Of a stretch of 7,781 nt of DNA, positions 1 to 7,269 are shown one piece after another. The position numbers were made by a program, and so were the translations under genes. Position 1 is the stretch's first letter, and the number at the start of each line of letters is the position of its first letter. Under the pieces are notes generated by a model. That model was not told the origin of the DNA. It searched no databases and was given only the letters and a program-made list of their open reading frames with translations. The DNA comes from Candidatus Aminicenantes bacterium UBA4820 (GTDB taxonomy: Bacteria; Acidobacteriota; UBA4820). The stretch lies in the NCBI GenBank assembly GCA_002402325.1, contig DHFQ01000093.1, positions 548 to 8,328 of the forward strand, read 5' to 3'.

Positions 1-2
1 TA

Positions 3-239
3 AGAGTAAAGGTAACACCTAATTCTCCAAAAAGGGCTGTCCAGATCGTTGGATCCTTCAGAGAAGGAGGCAATGCCAATAGAAAAGAAAAATCCAAAAT
101 CCGCCATTGTTATAAAGCGTTGTTATCAAAAGATAATAGCAGTAAGAATTTAACATCAAAACGAGAATCACCTATCAGGGGAAAGACAAAAAAGGGGTGT
201 AGTGCCTACCAAAAATTGCATCATCATAATAATCAATAA
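3..239 (+). pseudogene. Truncated N-terminal fragment of an IS1634-like transposase
   Basis: This plus-strand frame is open from the window's left edge to a TAA at 237-239 (78 codons visible), and its start lies outside. The first residues read RVKVTPNSPKRAVQIVGSF followed by REGG. From memory, this resembles the N-terminus of IS1634/IS4-group DDE transposases, which begin roughly 'M-hydrophobic-V-R-V-K-x-T-P-N-S-P-K-x-x-V-Q-I-V' and continue with a short basic stretch and 'I-R-H'. A degraded form of the latter (KSKIRHCYKAL) appears at residues 31-41. After about residue 45 the translation turns into low-complexity Lys/Ser/Asn and ends, whereas intact transposases run several hundred residues. 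I read it as an element end left by deletion or decay, convergent with kup. The family match is by eye. The alternative is a chance open frame, but the first 23 residues look too family-like for that. Confidence 0.5.
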
Positions 240-309
240 CTTAACAATCTAAACCGTCAAAGTCGGGAAAAAGTGGTAATTGTATTTTTTTTAAATAGTT
301 CATTCATAA
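240..309. other. Non-coding gap downstream of kup
   Basis: This short AT-rich stretch separates the kup stop codon from the transposase-like fragment. It includes a run of eight T at about 285-292 and a 3-bp inverted pair, CCG/CGG, at about 254-266. I see no stable GC-rich hairpin followed by a T-run in the minus-strand sense, so I do not call an intrinsic terminator. No RNA gene was recognised. Confidence 0.4.
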
Positions 310-2178
310 TTAAATTGTTATAAGTGAGCCAAGCTCAACGACTTTGTTTGCAGGAATGTTAAAGAATGCCGTTGCGGAGATTGCATTCCTTGAAAGAAAG
401 GAGAAGATGAATTTCTCAATTTTATTTAAGTGCTTGCCTTTGCCTGGAACAAGTGTCTCTCTTCCAAGGAAGAATGAAACTTTGTTCATATCAACTGAAA
501 TCCCTTTTGATGGCAAAAGGTCTATTATTTCCTTTATATTTGGAGTTTGCATAAAGCCATACTTAACAGTTACATTGTGAATATTTGGGGCAATTTCAGT
601 AACTTCGAGCCTTTCACTTTTGGGTATTCCTGGTTCATCTGTTGTAACAACAGTCATAGTGATAATGTTTTGATGGACAACTTTGTTATGCTTGAAGTTG
701 TGCAAAAATGCGACTGGAACTCCCTTTGGGTTACCCGATAGAAAAATTGCAGTACCATCAACCACTGCAACATTTGAACTTTTTAATGAATTGAGAAGGC
801 TTTCCCATGAGACAGTAGATTCCTGAAGTTTTTCAAGTAAGAGTGTCCTTCCTTTCTTCCATGTTTGCATTGCATAAAAAACCAAAAATCCTATTAAAAG
901 CGGAATATAACCTCCCCTTTCAACTTTTATAAGGTTTGCTGTAAAGAATGAAATGTCAAACATAAAAAAGATGGTTGTAAAAAAGAGGGTGTAAAATGGG
1001 TTCCATTTCCAGATGTATGTGGTAAGATAATAAAAAAGTAGTGTGCTTAAAAGCATCGTCGTTGTAACTGCAACCCCATAAGCGGCGGCAATGTTGTCAG
1101 AAGTCTTGAAACCTACGACAAAGAGAATTGTAATAGCCATCAAAATATAGTTGATCGCAGGAGTATAAATTTGCCCCCTTTCCATCTCTGATGTGTGAAC
1201 AATCTGAAGTCTTGGAAGAAAGCCCATCTGAACCGCTTGCCTTGTCAAAGAGAATGCACCAGAAATTACAGCCTGCGATGCAATAACTGTTGCAATTGTT
1301 GCAAGGATGACACATGGAATCAATATTCCTTTTGGGGCAAGATTGTAAAACGGATTTGATATAGCCTCTGGATGGGAAAGAATGAGTGCACCCTGACCAA
1401 AATAGTTCAGTAAAAGTGCCGGATAGACAAAGCAAAACCAATTAAATCTTATTGGACTTTTTCCAAAGTGTCCTACATCAGCATACAACGCCTCAGTGCC
1501 TGTAATAGAAAGGACAACCCCACCAAGAACAAGAAATGAAGAAATTCCATTTCTAAAGAAAAAATTCAAACCGTAGTAGGGATTCAAAGCCAAAAATATT
1601 TCGGGATTTTTAATGATTTCTTTCAAGCCTAACCCGGCAATAGTCAAAAACCAAAGAATCATCACTGGACCAAAAACTTTACCAACCTTTGCCGTGCCTT
1701 TCTTCTGGAAAATAAAGAGCAAAATAAGAATTGTGATTGTAATTGGTATGACATAGTGGCTTAAATCTTTTGCATAAACTTCTAACCCTTCAACGGCAGA
1801 CAAAACCGAAATTGCAGGCGTGATGACACTGTCTCCATAAAGTAGTCCCGCCCCAAAAAGCCCTAAAATAGTTACAATCGTAATTTTCTTTGTGTTTCCC
1901 TTACATAAAGCCATCAAGGCAAGAACTCCGCCTTCGCCTTTGTTGTCAGCCTTCAATATAAATAAAAGATATTTTATTGTAACGATGAGTGTCAAAGACC
2001 AGAATAGAAGTGACATTATTCCTATCGTATTTTCTTTTATTGGGGCAATTTTGAATTCTTCGCTAAAGCAAACCTTAAGCGTATAAAGAGGACTTGTTCC
2101 AATGTCTCCATAAACTACGCCGAGTGCCTCAAGGGATAGAATTAAGAATGTTTTTAAGGTTCGCTTCTCTTTATTCAT
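310..2178 (-). CDS. kup: Kup-family potassium uptake permease
   Basis: This is an inner-membrane K+ transporter of the KUP/HAK/KT family, expected to import K+ by proton symport. The 622-residue product matches the usual length of about 620. The family signature GDIGTSPLY lies at residues 24-32 near the start of the first membrane helix, LLYGDSVITPA at 112-122, and GTEALYADVGHFG at 227-239. These contain acidic residues D25 and E229, equivalent to functionally important acids in E. coli Kup. About twelve hydrophobic segments span residues 12-440. A soluble C-terminal domain follows, with VVDGTAIFLS near 472 and FFLGRETLVP near 569, both typical of the family. A GTG at 2190 would add four residues, but the ATG at 2178 overlaps the previous stop as ATGA and gives the canonical N-terminus, so it is preferred. 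It is the last gene of the train. Its placement after an envelope gene pair suggests a role in osmotic or stress-linked K+ supply, which is inferred. Confidence 0.96.
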   Translation of the reverse strand: MNKEKRTLKTFLILSLEALGVVYGDIGTSPLYTLKVCFSEEFKIAPIKENTIGIMSLLFWSLTLIVTIKYLLFILKADNKGEGGVLALMALCKGNTKKITIVTILGLFGAGLLYGDSVITPAISVLSAVEGLEVYAKDLSHYVIPITITILILLFIFQKKGTAKVGKVFGPVMILWFLTIAGLGLKEIIKNPEIFLALNPYYGLNFFFRNGISSFLVLGGVVLSITGTEALYADVGHFGKSPIRFNWFCFVYPALLLNYFGQGALILSHPEAISNPFYNLAPKGILIPCVILATIATVIASQAVISGAFSLTRQAVQMGFLPRLQIVHTSEMERGQIYTPAINYILMAITILFVVGFKTSDNIAAAYGVAVTTTMLLSTLLFYYLTTYIWKWNPFYTLFFTTIFFMFDISFFTANLIKVERGGYIPLLIGFLVFYAMQTWKKGRTLLLEKLQESTVSWESLLNSLKSSNVAVVDGTAIFLSGNPKGVPVAFLHNFKHNKVVHQNIITMTVVTTDEPGIPKSERLEVTEIAPNIHNVTVKYGFMQTPNIKEIIDLLPSKGISVDMNKVSFFLGRETLVPGKGKHLNKIEKFIFSFLSRNAISATAFFNIPANKVVELGSLITI

Positions 2179-2870
2179 TCCTTTAACCACGAAGGGATTA
2201 TTATGCCTTTCTCATCAAAATAAAATCCTAAATATTCTCCTTCCTTAAATTGATTCGGACGAAGGAAGGAAAGTTCAGAAATATACTCCTTTGAACCGAA
2301 AAATTCAAGCCTTACATTTTGAACACAATTTTCGCAATCTTCTCTACTATAACAGAAACCTAAAGATGGAGCAAAAACTACCTCACCGTTTCTCCCGCAG
2401 TTGTAACCAAAACCTCGTGGAAAGGCGGATGAAAATAGTCTCTTTTTTGAATTCGTCCTCATCATTTCAAGTTTTAAAAACGGTTCTGAAATCTCAATCA
2501 AACTCAAATTTTTGTTTTGTTTGAAAACATTAAATATATCGGTGAAAAATTGATTGTGGATATCTTTCCACTCTTTGAATTTTTCTTTGTTGTAAGGAAA
2601 TGAGCTTTCATTCTTTAAAAATTCTTTTTCAAACAAAGGGATTATTTTTGAAATTATTTCATCTGATTTATCAAAATTCATAGCCATTTTATTGTATTCT
2701 TTAAGGCACTTTTTTTCTTCTGCATACTTTTTTAACTCATCTTTTGAAACGGAGTAAAGATTGAGTGGGTCAAAAATTTTCTTTTCAATTGTTTGAACAC
2801 TCTGCCAATAGGTTTCATTTGAGAAAGAAAGTGCAAAGACCAAAAGAAGAACAAAAAAAATCTTTTTCAT
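2175..2870 (-). CDS. Exported protein of unknown function with a Cys cluster
   Basis: I do not recognise this 231-residue protein. It begins MKK followed by a hydrophobic stretch (residues 4-16) and SFSNE, a plausible Sec signal peptide cleaved near residue 17-19. No lipobox cysteine is evident. The middle (about 25-140) is rich in Lys, Glu and Phe and predicted mostly helical by eye. The C-terminal part (about 145-231) is richer in Gly, Phe and Tyr and looks beta-like. Cysteines sit at 55, 158, 173, 179 and 182, and the last four form a C-x14-C-x5-C-x2-C group that could make disulfides or bind a metal. The gene overlaps the transglycosylase upstream by ATGA and kup downstream by ATGA. It is therefore probably translated by coupling, with no Shine-Dalgarno visible. 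Its partner is most plausibly the transglycosylase, since both would be periplasmic. No enzymatic motif was found. Confidence 0.85.
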   Translation of the reverse strand: MKKIFFVLLLVFALSFSNETYWQSVQTIEKKIFDPLNLYSVSKDELKKYAEEKKCLKEYNKMAMNFDKSDEIISKIIPLFEKEFLKNESSFPYNKEKFKEWKDIHNQFFTDIFNVFKQNKNLSLIEISEPFLKLEMMRTNSKKRLFSSAFPRGFGYNCGRNGEVVFAPSLGFCYSREDCENCVQNVRLEFFGSKEYISELSFLRPNQFKEGEYLGFYFDEKGIIIPSWLKE

Positions 2871-4846
2871 CTATTCAATATTGCTTCAAAGGCAATTTTA
2901 TCAAATAAAACATTTTCAGTGTAGTTTTGAGTCTCAAGATATGGGATAAATAAAATGAAAAGTTTCTTATCTTTTATTTTCTCTTTCCACCTCAAGGTTA
3001 TATCTTCTCCCGCATTGTATGCAGAAAGGACAAATAAATCATCACCTAAAAGATTTTGAATATCTTTTAAATATTGACATGCTATTTCGCAATTTTTTTC
3101 TACATCAAGAAGATCATCGTAAGAAATTTCATTTCCCGAAACCCTTTTTGCGGTTTCAGGAAGAATCTGAAAAAGCCCCACCGCTCCTGCCTGAGAATAG
3201 GCATATTGATTAAATCCACTCTCCCTTCTACATATTGCATAAAGCAAAGATTTATCGATTTGATATTTCTTAGCCATCTCTGAAAAGGTTTCTTCAAATG
3301 GCAAAGGAAAAACAAGTCCAATTTTTTCATCAAAATTTCCTTTAAAGTCAATGAAAAAAAGTCCTTCTTTGCTTAACATTCCCCTTAAAGTAAAAAGGTC
3401 ATCTTTGCTTAAAGGTTTTTTACCTCTTTCAATCTCATTTATTGCATATTTAAAAAGTGAAAGTTTGTAAAGTTTAAATGCGATTGAGTTTTTGTTGTGA
3501 TTTCCTTTGAAGAGTGAATCTTCAAATTTTTTATAACTCTCTTTAATCTTTTCTTTAAAAATTTTAGTATCATCGTAGGCGTAAATTGATTTGTTTGAAA
3601 GTAGATAATCTCCATTGTCACCAAGAAATGTTTTCAAAAAATAGGCACTTCTTGAAGAAAAGGAATCTTCTTTTGAAAGTAGAGTAAGCGCAGTTTTTTT
3701 TGATTCACTATAATTCCCTGTAAGGTAGTATGCTAAAGATAATTTAAAAGCCGCACTTCTTTTAAAATTAGAACTTTCCGATTCTGCTACAATTAAAAGA
3801 AGAGGAATTGCTTCTTCAAAATTACCACTCACAAAATTGAAGGAGGCAAAGGCGTAATTATAGGAATAAAATAGAGGAGATTTTTGGGGACAGAATCTTT
3901 TTAGAAATTCATAGTAACTTTTTGATCTTTTTTCATCGTTAACCCTTAATGTTGCCCACAGACCATCACATAGAGCCTTAATTTCTTCCAGAGTGGGATT
4001 CTCTTTTAAAATTATTGAATCGCAAAGCAAGAAGAGTTCATCATTTTTCCTCGCCTTGTAAAGGATATTTGAAACTATAGAGATATCCCTAATTTTTGTC
4101 TTGAATTTGTTGTAGATAAGATACGAATCTCCCTGCCTTCCTTTCTCATTCAATGTTTTAATAAGTTCTTCAAGTTTTATAGAAGAGTAATCATTGAGAA
4201 AATCAGGCTTTATTTTGAAAAGAAGTTGAAAGGCACTGCTTCCATAAGGGTTGAATGAAAAATCAAAAGCGATTTTTTTTAAAATCATCTCCGCTTTTTC
4301 ATTTTTTTCAAGAATAAGATAAACTTGTGCCTCTTTTAAATTTGAAAGATCTCTATAATTTTTATCAAATTTTACATCTTTAGATATTCTCTCAAGCAAT
4401 TCTATCTCTTCTTGATAATTGCTGTTTTTTTCATAAACTAACGCTTTAAAATAAAGAAAATCAAAAAGGAGATGACTATCTTTGAAATAACTCTCATCAA
4501 CGAGTTTAAGATAATCAAGTGAGAGGCCTTCTTTCTCTTTAGAATCCAGATACTTTGCCAATTCAAAAAGAAAATAATTTTTTAGAGGATTTTTTTCTTG
4601 TAAAAAAATATTTACCTCTTTTAAATCAAACTCTTGATTCAAATTTTGAATAGATTTTAGCCACAAAAGAGAATAAATAATTTTGTCATTTTCATTTAAT
4701 TGAGAAATATAATCTTTTTGCCCTAAAATTTCGTTGTATAGCCCTCTTGAGTAAAGGTCAAAACTCCTGTTTAAAAGATAAGGTTCTTGACTAAAAGCTA
4801 TGCTAGAAATAAAAAGAAGAAATATTAAAAGGGAGATTTTTTTCAT
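2867..4846 (-). CDS. slt: Soluble lytic murein transglycosylase, Slt70 type
   Basis: This is a periplasmic enzyme predicted to cleave the MurNAc-GlcNAc bond of peptidoglycan non-hydrolytically, forming 1,6-anhydro ends. The 659-residue product has an N-terminal signal peptide (MKKISLLIFLLFISSIAFSQ, cleavage near 19-20). A long helical repeat region with TPR-like periodicity follows (about 25-500), corresponding to the ring-shaped superhelical part of Slt70. The C-terminal SLT domain spans about 517-650. Catalytic motifs are present: RRESGF with the expected acid E542, GLFQILPETA at 557-566, AYNAG at 609-613, and IPYLETQNY at 634-642, matching the Slt family's ET-x-x-Y element. The length is close to E. 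coli Slt (about 645). The start ATG lies 3 bases after the sigma-factor stop without a clear Shine-Dalgarno, and the stop overlaps the next start as ATGA. The helical part is very AT-rich and Lys/Phe/Asn-biased, so only the SLT domain gives a firm family call. Confidence 0.93.
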   Translation of the reverse strand: MKKISLLIFLLFISSIAFSQEPYLLNRSFDLYSRGLYNEILGQKDYISQLNENDKIIYSLLWLKSIQNLNQEFDLKEVNIFLQEKNPLKNYFLFELAKYLDSKEKEGLSLDYLKLVDESYFKDSHLLFDFLYFKALVYEKNSNYQEEIELLERISKDVKFDKNYRDLSNLKEAQVYLILEKNEKAEMILKKIAFDFSFNPYGSSAFQLLFKIKPDFLNDYSSIKLEELIKTLNEKGRQGDSYLIYNKFKTKIRDISIVSNILYKARKNDELFLLCDSIILKENPTLEEIKALCDGLWATLRVNDEKRSKSYYEFLKRFCPQKSPLFYSYNYAFASFNFVSGNFEEAIPLLLIVAESESSNFKRSAAFKLSLAYYLTGNYSESKKTALTLLSKEDSFSSRSAYFLKTFLGDNGDYLLSNKSIYAYDDTKIFKEKIKESYKKFEDSLFKGNHNKNSIAFKLYKLSLFKYAINEIERGKKPLSKDDLFTLRGMLSKEGLFFIDFKGNFDEKIGLVFPLPFEETFSEMAKKYQIDKSLLYAICRRESGFNQYAYSQAGAVGLFQILPETAKRVSGNEISYDDLLDVEKNCEIACQYLKDIQNLLGDDLFVLSAYNAGEDITLRWKEKIKDKKLFILFIPYLETQNYTENVLFDKIAFEAILNR

Positions 4847-4849
4847 AGA

Positions 4850-5716
4850 TTAGTTCAGATAGCCGAGTAAATCTGAAACTATTTTGGACATCTTAAGTTT
4901 TTTTAAAGCGGATTGCTCAAGTTGTCTTACCCTTTCCCTTGAAAGTTTTAAAATTTTGCCAACCTCTGAAAGTGTAAGTTCTTTCCCATCTTCAAGCCCA
5001 AATCTTAATACGATTATAGCCCTCTCCTTTTCAGTAAGCGTCGCCAGACTTTTTTTTAAAATTTCTTTTCTTGCATTTCTCATCACAATGTCGTCTGCAT
5101 TTAAAGGATTTTTGTCAACAAGAACCTCCTCAAGTCTTAGTTCACTCTCTCCATCCTGTAAAAGAGGATCGTCAAATGATAGAACAACATTTCTTGCCTG
5201 AACAACCTTCTCATAATCTTCTTTATCAATTTTCATCTCTTCAGTCAATTCATCCGTAGTCGGCTCTCTCTGAAGCTGATTTTGCATTTCCTTTTTCACC
5301 TTTAAAATGTCGGAATAAAGTGATGTCTTTTTTGCTGGAAGCCTTATTGAAGACCCCTGATTTTGTATCGCTCTTTCAATACTCTGAATGATCCACCATT
5401 TTGCATACCCTATAAGTTTTCCTTTTTTCTTTGGATCAAATCTTCTTGCTGCAATAATAAGTCCCGCATTTCCTTCATTTATCAAATCAAGAATGGACAT
5501 CCCTTTAGCCTTAAATTTTTTTGCAATTGTAACAACATACCTCAGATTGCTCACAATTAGTTTTTCAAGCGCTTCCTCATCACCATTTTTTCTGTATCTT
5601 TCTGCAAGTTCAAGTTCCTCTTCAAGGGTTAGGACGGGAGTTTTGGAAATTTCTTTCAAATATTGTCTTAATATTTTTGCTTCTGCATCACTAAGATTGT
5701 AATTATTGTTGCTCAC
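4850..5716 (-). CDS. RNA polymerase sigma-70 family factor, RpoD-like, lacking region 1.1
   Basis: This 288-residue sigma factor directs RNA polymerase to its promoters. Region 1.2 spans about 10-45 (LRQYLKEISKTPVLTLEEE), region 2 about 52-128 (SNLRYVV, DLINEGNAGL, YAKWWIIQ, SSIRLP), region 3 about 129-205, and region 4 about 218-280. The region 4.2 helix-turn-helix TLSEVGKILKLSRERVRQLE lies at 248-267. There is no region 1.1 and no non-conserved insert, as in short primary-like or group 2 sigmas of about 280-300 residues. The RpoH-box signature is not apparent. Region 2.3/2.4 deviates from housekeeping sigmas at several promoter-contacting positions, favouring an alternative role; see findings. 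The GTG start at 5716 overlaps the hspR stop as GTGA. A GGAAGG Shine-Dalgarno at 5728-5723, six bases upstream, supports it. Its position behind a heat-shock repressor suggests stress control. It could still be the primary sigma if no other RpoD exists. Confidence 0.93.
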   Translation of the reverse strand: MSNNNYNLSDAEAKILRQYLKEISKTPVLTLEEELELAERYRKNGDEEALEKLIVSNLRYVVTIAKKFKAKGMSILDLINEGNAGLIIAARRFDPKKKGKLIGYAKWWIIQSIERAIQNQGSSIRLPAKKTSLYSDILKVKKEMQNQLQREPTTDELTEEMKIDKEDYEKVVQARNVVLSFDDPLLQDGESELRLEEVLVDKNPLNADDIVMRNARKEILKKSLATLTEKERAIIVLRFGLEDGKELTLSEVGKILKLSRERVRQLEQSALKKLKMSKIVSDLLGYLN

Positions 5717-6147
5717 TTTTCGCCTTCCGACCCTCTTTTGTCAAAGAGTCTGTCCACCGATGTCTTAGGAAGACAGGCAAGAGCCATTTCCCTCACCTCC
5801 TCTTTTGTTGCGCCCCTTCTTGTAAGTTCTTCTAAAAAAAATTGCATAAAAGAGTTGAGTTCTTCCTGCATTTTCTTCATTTTCTCTCTCATATTCAAAA
5901 CTATTTCAACCCCCGCAAGGTTGACACCGAGATTTCTCGTCAGATTTAAAATGACTTCAAGTTTCTCAAGGTCTTCATCACTATACAACCGCGTATTGCC
6001 ACTTGTCCTCGATGGTTTTAAAAGTCCGTCCCTTTCGTAGAGGCGTAAAGTTTGAGCATGAATTGAATATCTTTCAGAAACTGCACTTATCTGATAGTAT
6101 CTTTTTTTTTCGGAGTCTTCCCGTTTTGTTTCTCTTTTTCTGGGCAC
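5713..6147 (-). CDS. hspR: MerR-family heat-shock repressor, HspR type
   Basis: This 144-residue DNA-binding protein is predicted to repress the dnaK operon, with DnaK acting as corepressor in characterised actinobacterial HspR systems. After a very basic N-terminal tail (residues 2-16) comes a MerR winged helix-turn-helix at about 17-85. It includes YYQISAVSERYSIHAQTLRLYE, the wing SGNTRLYSDEDL, and NLTRNLGVNLAGVEIVLNM; the GVNLAGVE element is characteristic of HspR. A helical, probably coiled-coil segment (86-125) is expected to dimerise. There is no metal-binding Cys pattern like that of MerR or CueR, and only one Cys (residue 125). The GTG at 6147 is chosen over an upstream TTG at 6162 because AGGAGG sits exactly six bases before it, and the TTG would place that Shine-Dalgarno inside the gene. 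It directly follows dnaJ, the classic dnaJ-hspR arrangement. It overlaps the sigma gene by 4 bases. Confidence 0.92.
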   Translation of the reverse strand: MPRKRETKREDSEKKRYYQISAVSERYSIHAQTLRLYERDGLLKPSRTSGNTRLYSDEDLEKLEVILNLTRNLGVNLAGVEIVLNMREKMKKMQEELNSFMQFFLEELTRRGATKEEVREMALACLPKTSVDRLFDKRGSEGEK

Positions 6148-6153
6148 TTTATT

Positions 6154-6159
6154 CCTCCT
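6154..6159 (-). promoter_or_regulatory. Strong Shine-Dalgarno deciding the hspR start
   Basis: The minus strand reads AGGAGG, six bases before the GTG at 6147, and its first base is the last base of the dnaJ TGA stop. This perfect ribosome-binding site fixes the hspR start and suggests efficient re-loading of ribosomes leaving dnaJ. Confidence 0.8.
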
Positions 6160-7268
6160 CAATTATTATAACGCAAATTTCTCCTTGGGTCTTCCGGATT
6201 TAATTTCTCAAACTCCCTCAAAAGTTCCTTACTCTTTTCATCAACAACATCAGGAACTGAGATATAAATCTCAACAAGAAGGTCTCCCGGTGAGCCTCCA
6301 AGGAGTGATGGCATTCCTTTTCCTTTCAGCCTGAAAATTTGTCCCGATTTAGTTCCCTGGGGAATTTTTAGCAATGTTTTCCCACTCAAAGTTGGAATTT
6401 CAACCTTTGCCCCCAGAACAGCTTCAGAATATGTGATTGGAACTTTTATTTTTAAATTTGGTCCCTCTCTTTCAAAAATTGGGTCTTTTAAGATGTGTGT
6501 TTCAATAAAGAGTGAACCAGATGCTCCTCCGTTTTTGCCAGGTTCTCCCTTTCCTTTTACTCTTACCCTTGACCCTGTATCAACTCCAGGTGGGATTGAG
6601 ACTTCGACTCTATCAACTGTTGGAATTGTTCCGCTTCCTCCGCACCTGGTACAAATTTCTCCGGGCTCTTTACCGGTTCCGCCACACGCTGTACAGGTTG
6701 TCGCAAATTGGAAAGGTCCTTTTCTAACTCCCTCTTTGCCCGTCCCTCCGCACTTTGAACATTTTCTTGAACTTAGGGTTGAAACTCTTCCAGAGCCGTT
6801 GCAATTTGAACAGAGATTATTCCTTGGAACTGAAAGTGCAACCTTTTTTCCAGTGAATGCCTCTTTTAGTGTTAAATTTACTGGGATGATTATGTCTTTT
6901 CCCTGTTCAGGAATATTGGATTTAGATTTTGTGGAGGCTCCTTTCAAGAAAGTATCAAAAATATCACTGAAATCAGAAACTTCCCCGAAATCATCAAAGT
7001 TGAAACCTTCAAAATGCACTCCTCCAGCTCCTTGAGGGGGAGTTTCGTATTCCTGATAATATCCCATCTTGTCATATTTTTTCTTCTTCTCCGGGTCGGA
7101 TAAAATCGCGTATGCTTCAGAAATTTCCTTAAATTTTTCCTCAGCGCTTTTATCACCAGGATTAAGGTCAGGATGATATTTCCTTGCAAGTCGTTTGTAA
7201 GATTTTTTTACATCCGCTATTGAGGCATTTTTGGGTAGTTCCAGAACCGCATACAAGTCTTTAGCCAT
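6159..7268 (-). CDS. dnaJ: Chaperone DnaJ (Hsp40), type I with zinc finger
   Basis: This cytosolic co-chaperone delivers unfolded clients to DnaK and stimulates its ATPase. The 369-residue product has all type I parts. The J domain (2-69) carries HPD at 32-34. A Gly/Phe-rich linker spans about 80-110. The cysteine-rich domain has four CxxCxGxG repeats at 153-160, 170-177, 192-199 and 206-213, binding two zinc ions in this family. The beta-sandwich client-binding and dimerisation domains fill 215-369, with FRLKGKGMP near 312. All eight zinc-ligand cysteines are intact. The G/F linker is short and acidic (FDDFGEVSDFSDIFD), as in many CbpA/DnaJ2-like proteins. A second DnaJ elsewhere in the genome is therefore possible. 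The ATG is one base after the hsp20 TAA, with only a weak Shine-Dalgarno, so translational coupling is likely. The TGA stop merges with the hspR ribosome-binding site. Confidence 0.98.
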   Translation of the reverse strand: MAKDLYAVLELPKNASIADVKKSYKRLARKYHPDLNPGDKSAEEKFKEISEAYAILSDPEKKKKYDKMGYYQEYETPPQGAGGVHFEGFNFDDFGEVSDFSDIFDTFLKGASTKSKSNIPEQGKDIIIPVNLTLKEAFTGKKVALSVPRNNLCSNCNGSGRVSTLSSRKCSKCGGTGKEGVRKGPFQFATTCTACGGTGKEPGEICTRCGGSGTIPTVDRVEVSIPPGVDTGSRVRVKGKGEPGKNGGASGSLFIETHILKDPIFEREGPNLKIKVPITYSEAVLGAKVEIPTLSGKTLLKIPQGTKSGQIFRLKGKGMPSLLGGSPGDLLVEIYISVPDVVDEKSKELLREFEKLNPEDPRRNLRYNN

Positions 7269-7269
7269 C

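Noticed and set aside
1..107. A minus-strand frame starting at ATG 107 and running off the left edge.
   Set aside because: There is no Shine-Dalgarno and the product lacks recognisable motifs. The plus-strand reading of the same bases resembles a transposase and explains the stretch better.
240..309. Possible intrinsic terminator after kup.
   Set aside because: The T-run is not preceded by a stem of more than about 3 bp in the correct orientation, so it is not supported as a terminator.
1097..1441. A 114-codon minus-strand frame rich in Cys and Ser inside kup.
   Set aside because: It is an out-of-frame shadow of the kup membrane helices, on the same strand as an intact gene, with no start signal.
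2927..2937. Perfect small palindrome TTGAG-T-CTCAA that echoes HspR half-sites.
   Set aside because: The arms are too close together for a HAIR element, and it lies within the 3' part of slt, far from any promoter.
4746..4766. A CTTGAGT half-site resembling an HspR HAIR operator.
   Set aside because: The second half is only a partial ACTC at the wrong spacing, and the site lies within the slt coding region, so it is most likely chance.
6433..7035. A 200-codon open frame on the plus strand across dnaJ, rich in Pro, Leu and Phe.
   Set aside because: It is the antisense of an intact, strongly conserved dnaJ. Its repeating pattern simply mirrors the CxxCxGxG and Gly-rich codons, and it shows no ribosome-binding site or family motif.
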